From Rhodobacteraceae bacterium UBA3069 (GTDB lineage: Bacteria; Pseudomonadota; Alphaproteobacteria; Rhodobacterales; Rhodobacteraceae), in NCBI GenBank assembly GCA_002366795.1, contig DFBX01000053.1, forward strand, positions 1 through 40,289: a DNA stretch of 40,289 nt, given 5' to 3'. Under the pieces are notes generated by a model, which saw only the letters and a list, made by a program, of their open reading frames with translations, did no database searches and had not been told where the DNA came from. How positions within the stretch are numbered: the stretch's first letter is position 1; every line of letters starts with the position of its first letter. The position numbers and the translations under genes are program-made. Positions 1 to 7,459 of this stretch are shown piece by piece.

Positions 1-9
1 ACCAACTTT

Positions 10-34
10 CGGGCATAACTCAAAAGTTTGCCCG
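10..34. terminator. Hairpin at left edge, possible terminator
   Basis: An inverted repeat pairs CGGGCA and AACT with AGTT and TGCCCG around a CAAA loop, with one bulged T. On the plus strand a TTTT tract lies about 8 bases further on. It could end a gene that enters from the left, but no such gene is visible, so the role is inferred. Confidence 0.3.
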
Positions 35-223
35 CAGGCAGTTTTCTCCTTCGTCCATTCGCAAAACGACCAATCTCATTGATGCCAGCACACTGAACAC
101 CTCTTCGAGCCCAACAAAAGGAACCCGCCACCGAACCAACCACCTCCCTCCATGCAGAAATCGTGACGCCGCAGAAAAGGCATTCAATCCAGCCGATTTA
201 CCCGCATGACAAGGAGGTTCCTC

Positions 224-574
224 ATGCATACCACCACCCATGAAAACAACGCACAGGCTGCGTACGATAGGATCGCGGACACCGAGCGGAATTTGCGCCG
301 TCACGGCCCTGCACTTTGCGATCTGTTCAACGCTTTCGATGCGCCTTCGGGCTTTGATGCGCTCTGCGATCTGCATGGTATTTTCGGGAACCAGCACCCG
401 GATGCCAATGTGATCAAGACAGCGCTTCAGGAGATCGAATGCGCCTTGGCAAAGCAATCGTCGCAGGCAGTAGACACTGCCGCGCGCGACCGGGGTTTCG
501 ACGCCTCTGCGGCCTTGCGTTGGCACGGCGCACGCATCAGCGAACTGCATGCGCGGTTCCGCAATGCGGGCTGA
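224..574 (+). CDS. Hypothetical protein, 116 aa
   Basis: This is a small soluble protein that I do not recognise. The ATG at 224 is chosen over the ATG at 206 because a near-perfect Shine-Dalgarno AAGGAGG lies at 211-217, six bases before it; the upstream ATG has no ribosome site. The product is mostly helical in appearance, with no signal peptide or membrane segment. Codons are GC-rich in the third position, in keeping with real coding. The next small gene overlaps or follows directly, so the two may form one transcript ending at the 984-1012 hairpin. Function is unknown; it looks like accessory, lineage-restricted content. Confidence 0.6.
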   Translation: MHTTTHENNAQAAYDRIADTERNLRRHGPALCDLFNAFDAPSGFDALCDLHGIFGNQHPDANVIKTALQEIECALAKQSSQAVDTAARDRGFDASAALRWHGARISELHARFRNAG

Positions 575-962
575 AACAGGATTGGGCTGTCAGCTGCTAC
601 ACGCGGCTCGTCGGGGTTCTGTCCCCGACGGCTGCACTCTCTATAGGGATATCTGCGACATCTCGATGTGGCTTGTGCAGGAATTTCACGTGCCGTTCGT
701 CCATCTTTGGGTGGATCGGCACCCCTTTCAGCAGGGTCGGGAGATCGCCTGTCTCTCAGTGATGCAATGGCAGTACCACCTCGATCTATTGGCAGATGCG
801 GCACGGGAGGCCTTTCTCGCGCTTGGGTACCAGATCGAGGACACGGGTGGTGCTTTGATCCCCTGCCCGTGCTGTGATGGCGAGCATTCGCGACACGAGG
901 TTTTGCGGGCCTACGCATGTGTCAAGACGGCGCTGCGAGCAAGGCAAAGAAACAATAGATAA
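549..962 (+). CDS. Hypothetical protein, up to 137 aa
   Basis: An open frame that I do not recognise. Its C-terminal two thirds (from about residue 36) look protein-like, with amphipathic segments and a CPCC cysteine cluster that could bind a metal. The start is uncertain: the ATG at 549 overlaps the previous gene by 26 bases and has no clear ribosome site, while the ATG at 666 would give a 98-residue protein, also without a good site. A strong rho-independent terminator begins 21 bases after the stop, supporting a transcript that ends here. The first 35 residues may be spurious. No function is proposed. Confidence 0.42.
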   Translation: MRGSAMRAETGLGCQLLHAARRGSVPDGCTLYRDICDISMWLVQEFHVPFVHLWVDRHPFQQGREIACLSVMQWQYHLDLLADAAREAFLALGYQIEDTGGALIPCPCCDGEHSRHEVLRAYACVKTALRARQRNNR

Positions 963-983
963 ACCAGACAGTGTATTACAACG

Positions 984-1012
984 AAATGGGGTGGCCTTTG
1001 GCCGCCCCATTT
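984..1012 (+). terminator. Strong rho-independent-type hairpin
   Basis: A 13-bp stem (AAATGGGGTGGCC against GGCCGCCCCATTT, one G-T pair) closes on a TTT loop. The A/T ends of the stem make it usable from either strand. It follows the stop at 962 and most likely ends the small-gene transcript. Confidence 0.7.
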
Positions 1013-1450
1013 ACGTTTCAGACATGAAAAGTGGCCATAGATCGAAGGCCATCGGATTACGTCACCTCAGTCGGCGAGCCAATCGCCTTGGCCGAAAGGT
1101 GGGGCTACCCCATTCAGCAATGTCGTATCATCGAAGCCGCGCTGTGCCGAATGGTCTACCAAACAGAATATCAGCGGCTTCATGTTTCACGAAGCCACAG
1201 TCTGTGCGTTTCTGCTCGGGCGAAATCCCGAATTAGAGGAATCTTTCTTCGAAATTCGTTTTGGCCGCCATTGCTTGCGCCCCATATCTCTTTGGACAGA
1301 GTCGAACCTTGGGTATCGCGTTTCAGGTGCAATTAACGAGGAAATCGGGCGTTTCCGCCCGATTGACTTCTTATGCTTGCAAAATGGCTATTCTAACCCG
1401 GCCGGTGGCCATTAATTGGTGGTCAGAACATCATACCCGCCCGCGTGCGC
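1013..1450. other. 438 bp without a supportable gene
   Basis: The stretch between the terminator and the end of nrdJ holds only short, mutually overlapping open frames. A GTG-initiated frame from 1031 and another from 1182 each have a protein-like part (the first to about 1180, the second to about 1340) but in different frames, as a frameshifted remnant would show; neither has a ribosome site. A hairpin pairing AATCGGGCG (1343-1351) with CGCCCGATT (1356-1364) over a TTTC loop could be a terminator. Third-position GC bias is weaker than in neighbouring genes. Confidence 0.4.
1343..1364. terminator. Hairpin, possible terminator
   Basis: A perfect 9-bp stem (AATCGGGCG / CGCCCGATT) with a four-base loop lies about 90 bases beyond the nrdJ stop and inside the gene-poor stretch. 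No uridine tract follows on plus. It could serve a decayed gene or act as a distal nrdJ terminator on minus. Confidence 0.35.
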
Positions 1451-3715
1451 CTAACCGCACTTGGAATGGCCGCAGGACGAACAGGTCATGCAGCCCTCGA
1501 CCATCATCATGCTGAACTGGCCGCAGGACGGGCAAGCCTTGCCGCGCCGCTCGTTTTCCAATCCCACGACCTGCGCCTGCGGGTCGGCTTTCAATCCCAT
1601 ACCCTCGCCTTCGATAAACCCGATGGCGATCATGTGCCGCTCGATCACGCCGCCAATCGCCGCCAGAATCGAGGGGATGTATTTGCCCTGCATCCATGCC
1701 CCGCCACGCGGGTCGAACACGGCCTTCAACTCTTCGACCACGAAAGACACATCGCCCCCGCGCCGGAACACGGCCGAGATCATCCGCGTCAGCGCCACGG
1801 TCCAGGCGAAATGCTCCATGTTCTTGGAATTGATGAACACCTCGAAGGGGCGGCGATGCCCGCCGATCACGATGTCATTCACCGTCAGATAGATGGCATG
1901 TTCGGAATCCGGCCATTTCAATTTATACGTCGCACCGTCCAACTCCTGCGGGCGGTCCAGCGGGTCGGACATATAGATGACATCGGCACCGGTGTCGGCA
2001 TCGGGTGCCTTCTCGCTCTCCTCGCTGACGCTCAGAACCGACCCCGTCACGTCATTCGGACGGTAGGTGGTGCACCCTTTGCAACCGGTGTCATAGGCGG
2101 CCATGTAGACCTCCTTGAACGCCTCGAACGAGATATCCTCGGGGCAGTTGATCGTCTTGGAAATCGACGAATCCACCCATTTCTGCGCCGCCGCCTGCAT
2201 TTTCACATGATCCAGCGGGGCCAGCGTCTGCGCGTTCACAAAGTAATCGGGCAAAGGCGCATCGCCCATCTTTTCGCGCCACATCTGCACCGCGTAATCC
2301 ACGACCTCTTCTTCGGTCCGGCTGCCATCCTTCTGCAAGACCTTGCGCTTGTAGGCATAGGCGAACACCGGCTCGATCCCCGAACTGACGTTCCCGGCAT
2401 ACAGCGAAATCGTCCCCGTCGGCGCGATGGATGTCAGCAGCGCGTTGCGAATGCCATGGGTGCGGATCGCATCACGCACATCGTCGTCCATGCCCTGCAT
2501 CGCACCGCTGGCCAGATAGGCATCGGCGTCGAACAAGGGGAACGCGCCCTTTTCCTTCGCCAAATCCACCGAGGCCAGATACGCGGCGCGAGCGATCGCG
2601 TGCAGCCAATCCTCCGTCTGACGCGCCGCCTCGTCCGACCCATAGCGCAGGCCAACCATCAGCAATGCATCGGCAAGGCCGGTGACACCCAACCCGATCC
2701 GGCGCTTGGCCGCCGCTTCGCGGGCCTGCTCCTGCAACGGGAAATTCGATGCGTCCACCACGTTGTCCATCATCCGCACGGCAACGCGCACCAGTTCGTC
2801 CAGCGCATCCGCATCCAGTTCCGCGCCCGCCTCAAACGGCTGCGCGACCAGCCGCGCAAGGTTGATCGACCCCAGCAGACACGCGCCATAGGGCGGCAGG
2901 GGCTGCTCGCCGCAGGGGTTCGTCGCCGCGATCGTCTCGCAATAGGACAGGTTGTTGGCCGCGTTGATCCGGTCGATGAAAATCACACCGGGCTCCGCGA
3001 AATCATAGGTGGACTGCATGATGCGGTTCCACAGGTCGCGCGCTTGCAGCGTGTGGTAAATCTTGCCGTCGAACTGCAATTCCCACGGCCCGTCCGCCTT
3101 CACGGCCTCCATGAAATCATCCGTCACCAGAACCGACAGGTTGAAATTGCGCAGCCGCGCCGGGTCCGATTTGGCGGTGATGAACTGTTCCACATCGGGG
3201 TGGTCGCAGCGCATGGTCGCCATCATCGCCCCACGGCGTGACCCCGCCGACATGATCGTGCGGCACATCGCGTCCCACACATCCATGAACGACAACGGAC
3301 CCGAGGCATCCGCCGACACGCCCTTCACATCCGCGCCCTTGGGCCGGATGGTGCTGAAATCGTAGCCGATCCCGCCGCCCTGCTGCATGGTCAGGGCCGC
3401 CTCTTTCAGCATGTCGAAAATGCCGCCCATGCTGTCGGGGATCGTGCCCATGACGAAACAGTTGAACAGGGTGACGCTACGTTCCGTGCCCGCACCCACC
3501 GTGATCCGGCCCGCGGGCAGGTATTTGAAATCCTCAAGCGCGTCGAAAAATACCTCTTCCCACTTCGCGCTGTCTTCCTCGATCTCGGCCAGCGACCGGG
3601 CGATTCGCCGCCAGCTGTCCTCGACCGTGCGGTCGATCGCGGTCCCATCGGCCTTCTTGAACCGGTATTTCATGTCCCAAATCTGCTCGGAAATAGGGGC
3701 GGCAAAACGGCTCAT
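1451..3715 (-). CDS. nrdJ: Adenosylcobalamin-dependent ribonucleotide reductase (class II)
   Basis: The enzyme reduces ribonucleotides to deoxyribonucleotides in the cytoplasm, using an adenosylcobalamin-derived thiyl radical and needing no oxygen. The 754-residue protein has the class II barrel. NPCGE at 266-270 carries the radical cysteine C268 with its N/E partners, and C86 (FNCFV) and C279 (GACLLGSINL) form the expected redox pair. The C-terminus (727-753) is a cysteine-rich zinc-ribbon-like tail with CPSC, CMTC and SSC motifs, which re-reduces the active site in this family. GAGGA lies upstream of the ATG. A promoter with TTGACC, a 17-base spacer and TATGGT precedes the gene. No cobalamin riboswitch fits in the 130-bp upstream region. 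It diverges from a DUF1489 gene. Confidence 0.96.
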   Translation of the reverse strand: MSRFAAPISEQIWDMKYRFKKADGTAIDRTVEDSWRRIARSLAEIEEDSAKWEEVFFDALEDFKYLPAGRITVGAGTERSVTLFNCFVMGTIPDSMGGIFDMLKEAALTMQQGGGIGYDFSTIRPKGADVKGVSADASGPLSFMDVWDAMCRTIMSAGSRRGAMMATMRCDHPDVEQFITAKSDPARLRNFNLSVLVTDDFMEAVKADGPWELQFDGKIYHTLQARDLWNRIMQSTYDFAEPGVIFIDRINAANNLSYCETIAATNPCGEQPLPPYGACLLGSINLARLVAQPFEAGAELDADALDELVRVAVRMMDNVVDASNFPLQEQAREAAAKRRIGLGVTGLADALLMVGLRYGSDEAARQTEDWLHAIARAAYLASVDLAKEKGAFPLFDADAYLASGAMQGMDDDVRDAIRTHGIRNALLTSIAPTGTISLYAGNVSSGIEPVFAYAYKRKVLQKDGSRTEEEVVDYAVQMWREKMGDAPLPDYFVNAQTLAPLDHVKMQAAAQKWVDSSISKTINCPEDISFEAFKEVYMAAYDTGCKGCTTYRPNDVTGSVLSVSEESEKAPDADTGADVIYMSDPLDRPQELDGATYKLKWPDSEHAIYLTVNDIVIGGHRRPFEVFINSKNMEHFAWTVALTRMISAVFRRGGDVSFVVEELKAVFDPRGGAWMQGKYIPSILAAIGGVIERHMIAIGFIEGEGMGLKADPQAQVVGLENERRGKACPSCGQFSMMMVEGCMTCSSCGHSKCG

Positions 3716-3760
3716 GTGGTCGTCCTCGGATAGGTGTCAGGGTCTTTGCGGAAGGCTTTC

Positions 3761-3780
3761 CACCATACGCGCTGATGGTG
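3761..3780. promoter_or_regulatory. 20-bp dyad over nrdJ -10, candidate operator
   Basis: CACCAT and ATGGTG flank an 8-base centre containing GCGC; 16 of 20 positions are symmetric. It covers the predicted nrdJ -10. Its centre is exactly 31 bp from the centre of the second dyad at 3792-3811, about three helical turns. The binding protein is unknown. Confidence 0.4.
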
Positions 3781-3790
3781 CAAGGGTCAA
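3762..3790 (-). promoter_or_regulatory. Predicted nrdJ promoter
   Basis: Read on the minus strand, TTGACC (complement of 3785-3790) is followed after 17 bases by TATGGT (complement of 3762-3767), a good sigma-70-type match. Transcription would start near 3755, giving a leader of about 40 bases. The -10 lies inside a 20-bp dyad (3761-3780). Confidence 0.5.
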
Positions 3791-3791
3791 A

Positions 3792-3811
3792 CTTGATCTG
3801 GCGCGATCAAG
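3792..3811. promoter_or_regulatory. 20-bp dyad between divergent promoters, candidate operator
   Basis: CTTGATC and GATCAAG flank a 6-base centre. It covers the -35 and most of the spacer of the plus-strand promoter and abuts the nrdJ -35. It resembles an FNR half-site pair, but the spacing between TTGAT and ATCAA is 8 rather than 4, so it is not called an FNR box. Confidence 0.42.
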
Positions 3812-3820
3812 CCCTATGAT
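3793..3820 (+). promoter_or_regulatory. Predicted promoter of the DUF1489 gene
   Basis: TTGATC (3793-3798), a 16-base spacer and TATGAT (3815-3820) make a good sigma-70-type promoter, ending 25 bases before the start codon. It is back to back with the nrdJ promoter, so a single regulator could control both. Confidence 0.5.
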
Positions 3821-3823
3821 CCG

Positions 3824-3833
3824 CAATATCTAG
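3824..3833. promoter_or_regulatory. NrdR-box-like site
   Basis: CAATATCTAG matches the known NrdR core CWATATATWG at nine of ten positions. A weaker partner, CTTGATCTGG (six of ten), lies at 3792-3801, 32 bp away centre to centre, close to the usual three-turn spacing of paired NrdR boxes. NrdR represses ribonucleotide reductase genes when dATP is ample. The consensus is known; its use here is inferred. Confidence 0.42.
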
Positions 3834-3845
3834 TCCGAGGCACCA

Positions 3846-4277
3846 ATGACCAACCCCCTGCACATCCTCAAGCTATCCGTCGGCACCGAATGCGTCGATG
3901 ACCTGCTTGCGTGGCAGGACCAATACCGCCGCAAATATACCGATGGCCTGCCCCGCCACGTCACCCGCATGTGGCCCAAACGGGCCGAGGAAATCCTGAA
4001 CGGCGGTTCGATCTACTGGGTCATCAAGGGGCAGATCCTGTGCCGCCAGCCCATCCTTGGCCTGACCGAGGTGGACCGCGGTGACGGCATCCGCCGCTGC
4101 GGAATCGTGCTGGACCCCGAGGTGATCCGCACCACCGCCGCCCCCCGCCGCCCCTTTCAGGGCTGGCGCTACCTCAAACCCGAAGACGCCCCCGTGGACC
4201 TCCCGAAAGGCCGCGAGGAAGAAGAGGCGCTTCCGGCGGAACTGTCGGCCGCACTGGCGGAAATCGGACTGCTTTGA
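3846..4277 (+). CDS. DUF1489 family protein
   Basis: This 143-residue cytoplasmic protein matches DUF1489, a family restricted mainly to alphaproteobacteria and without assigned function. Conserved features visible are the N-terminal ILKLSVG strand, the WPKRAEEIL-GGSIYWVIKG block at about 43-61, a cysteine pair region (C65, C84) and an RPFQGWRYL motif near 102-110. There is no signal peptide. It starts 25 bases after a good -10 element and diverges from nrdJ. The shared regulatory region suggests co-regulation with deoxynucleotide synthesis, but that is inference. The acidic C-terminus (about 124-130) is typical of the family. It converges on the efflux permease gene downstream. Confidence 0.88.
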   Translation: MTNPLHILKLSVGTECVDDLLAWQDQYRRKYTDGLPRHVTRMWPKRAEEILNGGSIYWVIKGQILCRQPILGLTEVDRGDGIRRCGIVLDPEVIRTTAAPRRPFQGWRYLKPEDAPVDLPKGREEEEALPAELSAALAEIGLL

Positions 4278-4357
4278 TGCAGGGGTGAACAGCGACTGCC
4301 CCGGCACAAGACGGGCAAACCTGATCTTCTGGCGGCAACCTTGGTGCGATGCCCCGC

Positions 4358-7300
4358 CTATGACTGCTGGGCCTTTTTCCCCTTTCTTGCCAAACCCAGG
4401 TCGGCAAGGATCACATAAAGGGCGGGCAGAACGAGAAGCACCAGCACCGTAGAGGTCAGAAGGCCGAAGACCACCGAGATAACCAGCGGCTTTAGCGTTT
4501 GGGCTTGGGTCGAGGTCTCGGCCAGAAGCGGCGCCATGCCAAGGATCGTGGTCGAAACGGATACGAATATGGGACGGAACCGCGCGCGCACAGCCGCCCC
4601 TGCCGCCTTTGCCACGACCACGCCCTTGCCCATTTCGCGCCGGATCACCTCGACCAACAGGATCGCGTTGTTCACGACGATCCCCGCCAGCGACGCTGCC
4701 CCGACAAGCGAAGGCATCGAGATGTTGTAACCCATCAGCACATGCCCCCAGATCACGCCCAGAAAAGCAAGCGGGATGGCCATCATGACGATGACCGGTT
4801 CGACATAACTGCGGAACTGGAAGGACAGGATGATGTAGACCCCGACGATCCCGATCAGAAACCCGCGCAGGATCGACCCCACGGTTTCTGCCGAATTGGC
4901 GGCCTGGCCGGCGATTTCGAAATCCAGGCCCGGCGTCCTGGCCGCAAGATCGGGAAGAAACCCGTCCCGCATCCGGGCGGTGATTGCATCGGCATTGCCG
5001 ATCCGTCCGTCCACATCCGCCTGAACCGTCAGCGTGCGCAGCCCGTTGCGCCGTGTGATCGTGGACCAGCCGCGCGCCTCATTCGTTTCGACCACGGCGC
5101 CAAGAGGCACGGCAGTTCCGTCAGGCAGCGCAATGGTGAAATCGTCCAGATCGGCACGGGCATTGCGATCACCGTCTGAAAGCTGCACCAGCACTTCGAA
5201 AGGAAGGTCGCCCTGACGGACATCCGCCAACCGGGTGCCCAGATAGGCGGCGCGCAACTGTCCGGCGACGGTCGCGGCGGTCAGGCCAAGGGTGCGGGCG
5301 CCCGGCGCCAGGTGCAGCCGCAATTCCGGCTTGCCGGGGCGCTGGTCAAGCAGGGCATTGCGCACCCCGGTATAGCTTTGCAACTCGGTCAGGGTTGCAC
5401 GGCCTGCGGTCTCCAATACATCAAGATCGGGATGCGACAGGCGCAGTTCCACCGCGATCCCTTGTGGCCCCATTCCCGGTTCGGTCATGATCAGCGATGT
5501 CACCCCGGGCAAAGGCCCGATCTCCTCGCGCCATGCGCCGATCAACTCGTCAAGCGTGGTGTTCCGAATCTCGGCGGACAGCAAATCGGTCGAAACGGTT
5601 GCGACATGCGGGCCGGTTTCCCCGGCAGACAGGTTGCGGCCCATCCTGGTGATTGTCCGCTGCACCAAAGCCTTCGCTTCGGGCTGATCGGGGGACAGAT
5701 CGGCATTCACGCGGGCCAGTGCCCTTTCGACCTGCGCCACGGCGGCTTCGGTGCGGCCAAGCGACGTGCCAGCGGGCAACATCAGCCGCGCCTCCAACAC
5801 ATCCCCGTCGATGTCCGGCATGGCATCGCGCTTGACGACACCGCCGCGTAGCGCGCCGACGGTGGCGATCAGCGCGCCAACGGCCAGCCCAAGAACAAGC
5901 CAGCGCAGACCGATAGAGGCATCTGCCAAACGTCCGATCCCCTGATCGCGCAGCTTGGCGAAACCCGCATCCAGGCCCGCCCGAAACCGTGATGGCGGTT
6001 TCTGCATCGCGCGCAGCCCCCCCTTGAGGTGATGCGGCAGGATCAGGAAAGCCTCGATAAGGCTCGCTGCCAGGGCCGCAAGAAGAACCAGCGGCAGAAC
6101 TTCGAGAACCGCACCCAAATCACCGGACAAAAACGACAGCGGAAAAAAGACCGAAAGCGTGGTCAGGAATGACGACATGACGCCGGGGGCAACCGCCATC
6201 ACACCGGCGGTCACAGATTGCACGCTTACACCTTCGGCAGCATGAACCGCGATGGAATCGGACAGCACGATGGAATCGTCCATCACGATCCCGATCGCCA
6301 TCAAAAGCGCGACCAGCGTGATCATGTTCAGGCTCAGCCCCGTCAGCGCCATCCACACAAATGCGCCCAAAAATGCGACGGGAAGCCCCATCGCCGCCCA
6401 GATCGCAAAGCCGGGACGAAAGAACAGGCTCATCACGATCACGACAAGACCAAGGCCCATCAACCCGTTTCGAACCAGCATCGCCAGCCGGTCGCGGATG
6501 ATTGAGGTCACGTCCTGCACCACCTCGACCTGAACCGTCGCGGGCAGCCGCGCAGTTTCATCCGCGACCAGGGATTGCACACTGTCAAGCGCGCGCAGCG
6601 CGTCAGCATCAAGCGGTTTGTGAATATCCAGCAGGACGGCAGGCTGGTCATTGAGCCGCGCACGTTCTTCCGCAGGTTCGAACGTCTCCGTGATCCGTGC
6701 GACTTCACCAAGCGTCAGGACTGCGCCGTCCTCCAGCGTCAGAACCGGAAGATCCGAAAGGGCCACGATGCTGCGCGCTTCGGCCGTAAATCGCAGGGTC
6801 AGATCAGCGGCCGAAGATTCGATCCGGCCCGCAGGCAGATCAAGGCTCTGCGCCCCGATGACCTGCGCCAGCCCTTCTGCGGTCAACCCGTGCTTCGCCA
6901 GCACGGCACGATCAGGCAGGATGGAAAGCGTCCGCGCCCCCAGTCCCGATGAAATCACGCGCGCCACATCGGGCAGCCCGGAAAGCCGGTCGGACAGCGC
7001 ATCGGCATAAAGGTCAAGCTGCGCGATCGGCAAGTCCCCCGACACCGCCACCGAGGTCACAAGATCCGTGCGGTGCAGCTCGCGTACGGTGGCGATATCA
7101 GCGCGCGGCGGAAAGGTGTCGATGGCGGAAACTTCGGTTCGCAAGCTGTTGACGAACCGCAGCGGATCACCGGCCGGTTCCATCGTCGCCACGGCCCGCG
7201 CCATATTGTCTTGTGCGACACAGTTCAGGGTTTCCAGGTTTTCAACACCCTGAACCGCATCCCAGAGAGGCGCGCAGATGGCGGTTTCGACATCGCCCGC

Positions 7301-7459
7301 GGCCGCGCCGCGATAGGGCACGGTGATCTCTGCCTCGACAGGCCGGAAATCGGGAAAGGTCTCGCGCAGCAGGGTCGGCGCGGCGAATGATCCCGCTGCC
7401 AGAAAGACCAGAAGCAAAAGATTGGCGGCAGTCGGATGGCCAGCAAACCAACGGATCAT
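4358..7459 (-). CDS. RND efflux transporter, inner-membrane permease
   Basis: This is a proton-driven resistance-nodulation-division permease of the AcrB/MexB superfamily that exports substrates through the envelope with an adaptor and an outer-membrane channel. The 1033-residue length is normal. TM1 is at about 10-30; a first periplasmic loop of about 300 residues follows, then TM2-6 from about 330. The proton-relay aspartate pair is D394-D395 in GIVMDDSIV. A second periplasmic half and a second helix bundle from about 860 complete the duplicated fold. Its ATG overlaps the adaptor stop by four bases (ATGA), so the two are co-translated. No outer-membrane factor gene is nearby, so a TolC-like protein must be encoded elsewhere. 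Substrate is unknown. Confidence 0.95.
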   Translation of the reverse strand: MIRWFAGHPTAANLLLLVFLAAGSFAAPTLLRETFPDFRPVEAEITVPYRGAAAGDVETAICAPLWDAVQGVENLETLNCVAQDNMARAVATMEPAGDPLRFVNSLRTEVSAIDTFPPRADIATVRELHRTDLVTSVAVSGDLPIAQLDLYADALSDRLSGLPDVARVISSGLGARTLSILPDRAVLAKHGLTAEGLAQVIGAQSLDLPAGRIESSAADLTLRFTAEARSIVALSDLPVLTLEDGAVLTLGEVARITETFEPAEERARLNDQPAVLLDIHKPLDADALRALDSVQSLVADETARLPATVQVEVVQDVTSIIRDRLAMLVRNGLMGLGLVVIVMSLFFRPGFAIWAAMGLPVAFLGAFVWMALTGLSLNMITLVALLMAIGIVMDDSIVLSDSIAVHAAEGVSVQSVTAGVMAVAPGVMSSFLTTLSVFFPLSFLSGDLGAVLEVLPLVLLAALAASLIEAFLILPHHLKGGLRAMQKPPSRFRAGLDAGFAKLRDQGIGRLADASIGLRWLVLGLAVGALIATVGALRGGVVKRDAMPDIDGDVLEARLMLPAGTSLGRTEAAVAQVERALARVNADLSPDQPEAKALVQRTITRMGRNLSAGETGPHVATVSTDLLSAEIRNTTLDELIGAWREEIGPLPGVTSLIMTEPGMGPQGIAVELRLSHPDLDVLETAGRATLTELQSYTGVRNALLDQRPGKPELRLHLAPGARTLGLTAATVAGQLRAAYLGTRLADVRQGDLPFEVLVQLSDGDRNARADLDDFTIALPDGTAVPLGAVVETNEARGWSTITRRNGLRTLTVQADVDGRIGNADAITARMRDGFLPDLAARTPGLDFEIAGQAANSAETVGSILRGFLIGIVGVYIILSFQFRSYVEPVIVMMAIPLAFLGVIWGHVLMGYNISMPSLVGAASLAGIVVNNAILLVEVIRREMGKGVVVAKAAGAAVRARFRPIFVSVSTTILGMAPLLAETSTQAQTLKPLVISVVFGLLTSTVLVLLVLPALYVILADLGLARKGKKAQQS

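Noticed and set aside
1445..3241. Long plus-strand open frame antisense to nrdJ (about 600 codons)
   Set aside because: It lies wholly opposite nrdJ, is rich in His, Arg and Gln as GC-rich antisense frames are, and matches no family.
3793..3810. FNR-type box TTGAT...ATCAA
   Set aside because: The half-sites are eight bases apart, not four, so it does not fit the FNR/FnrL spacing; kept only as an unassigned dyad.
3716..3845. Cobalamin riboswitch upstream of nrdJ
   Set aside because: The enzyme uses B12, but the whole divergent gap is 130 bp, is occupied by promoter-like elements and shows no B12-box-like sequence.
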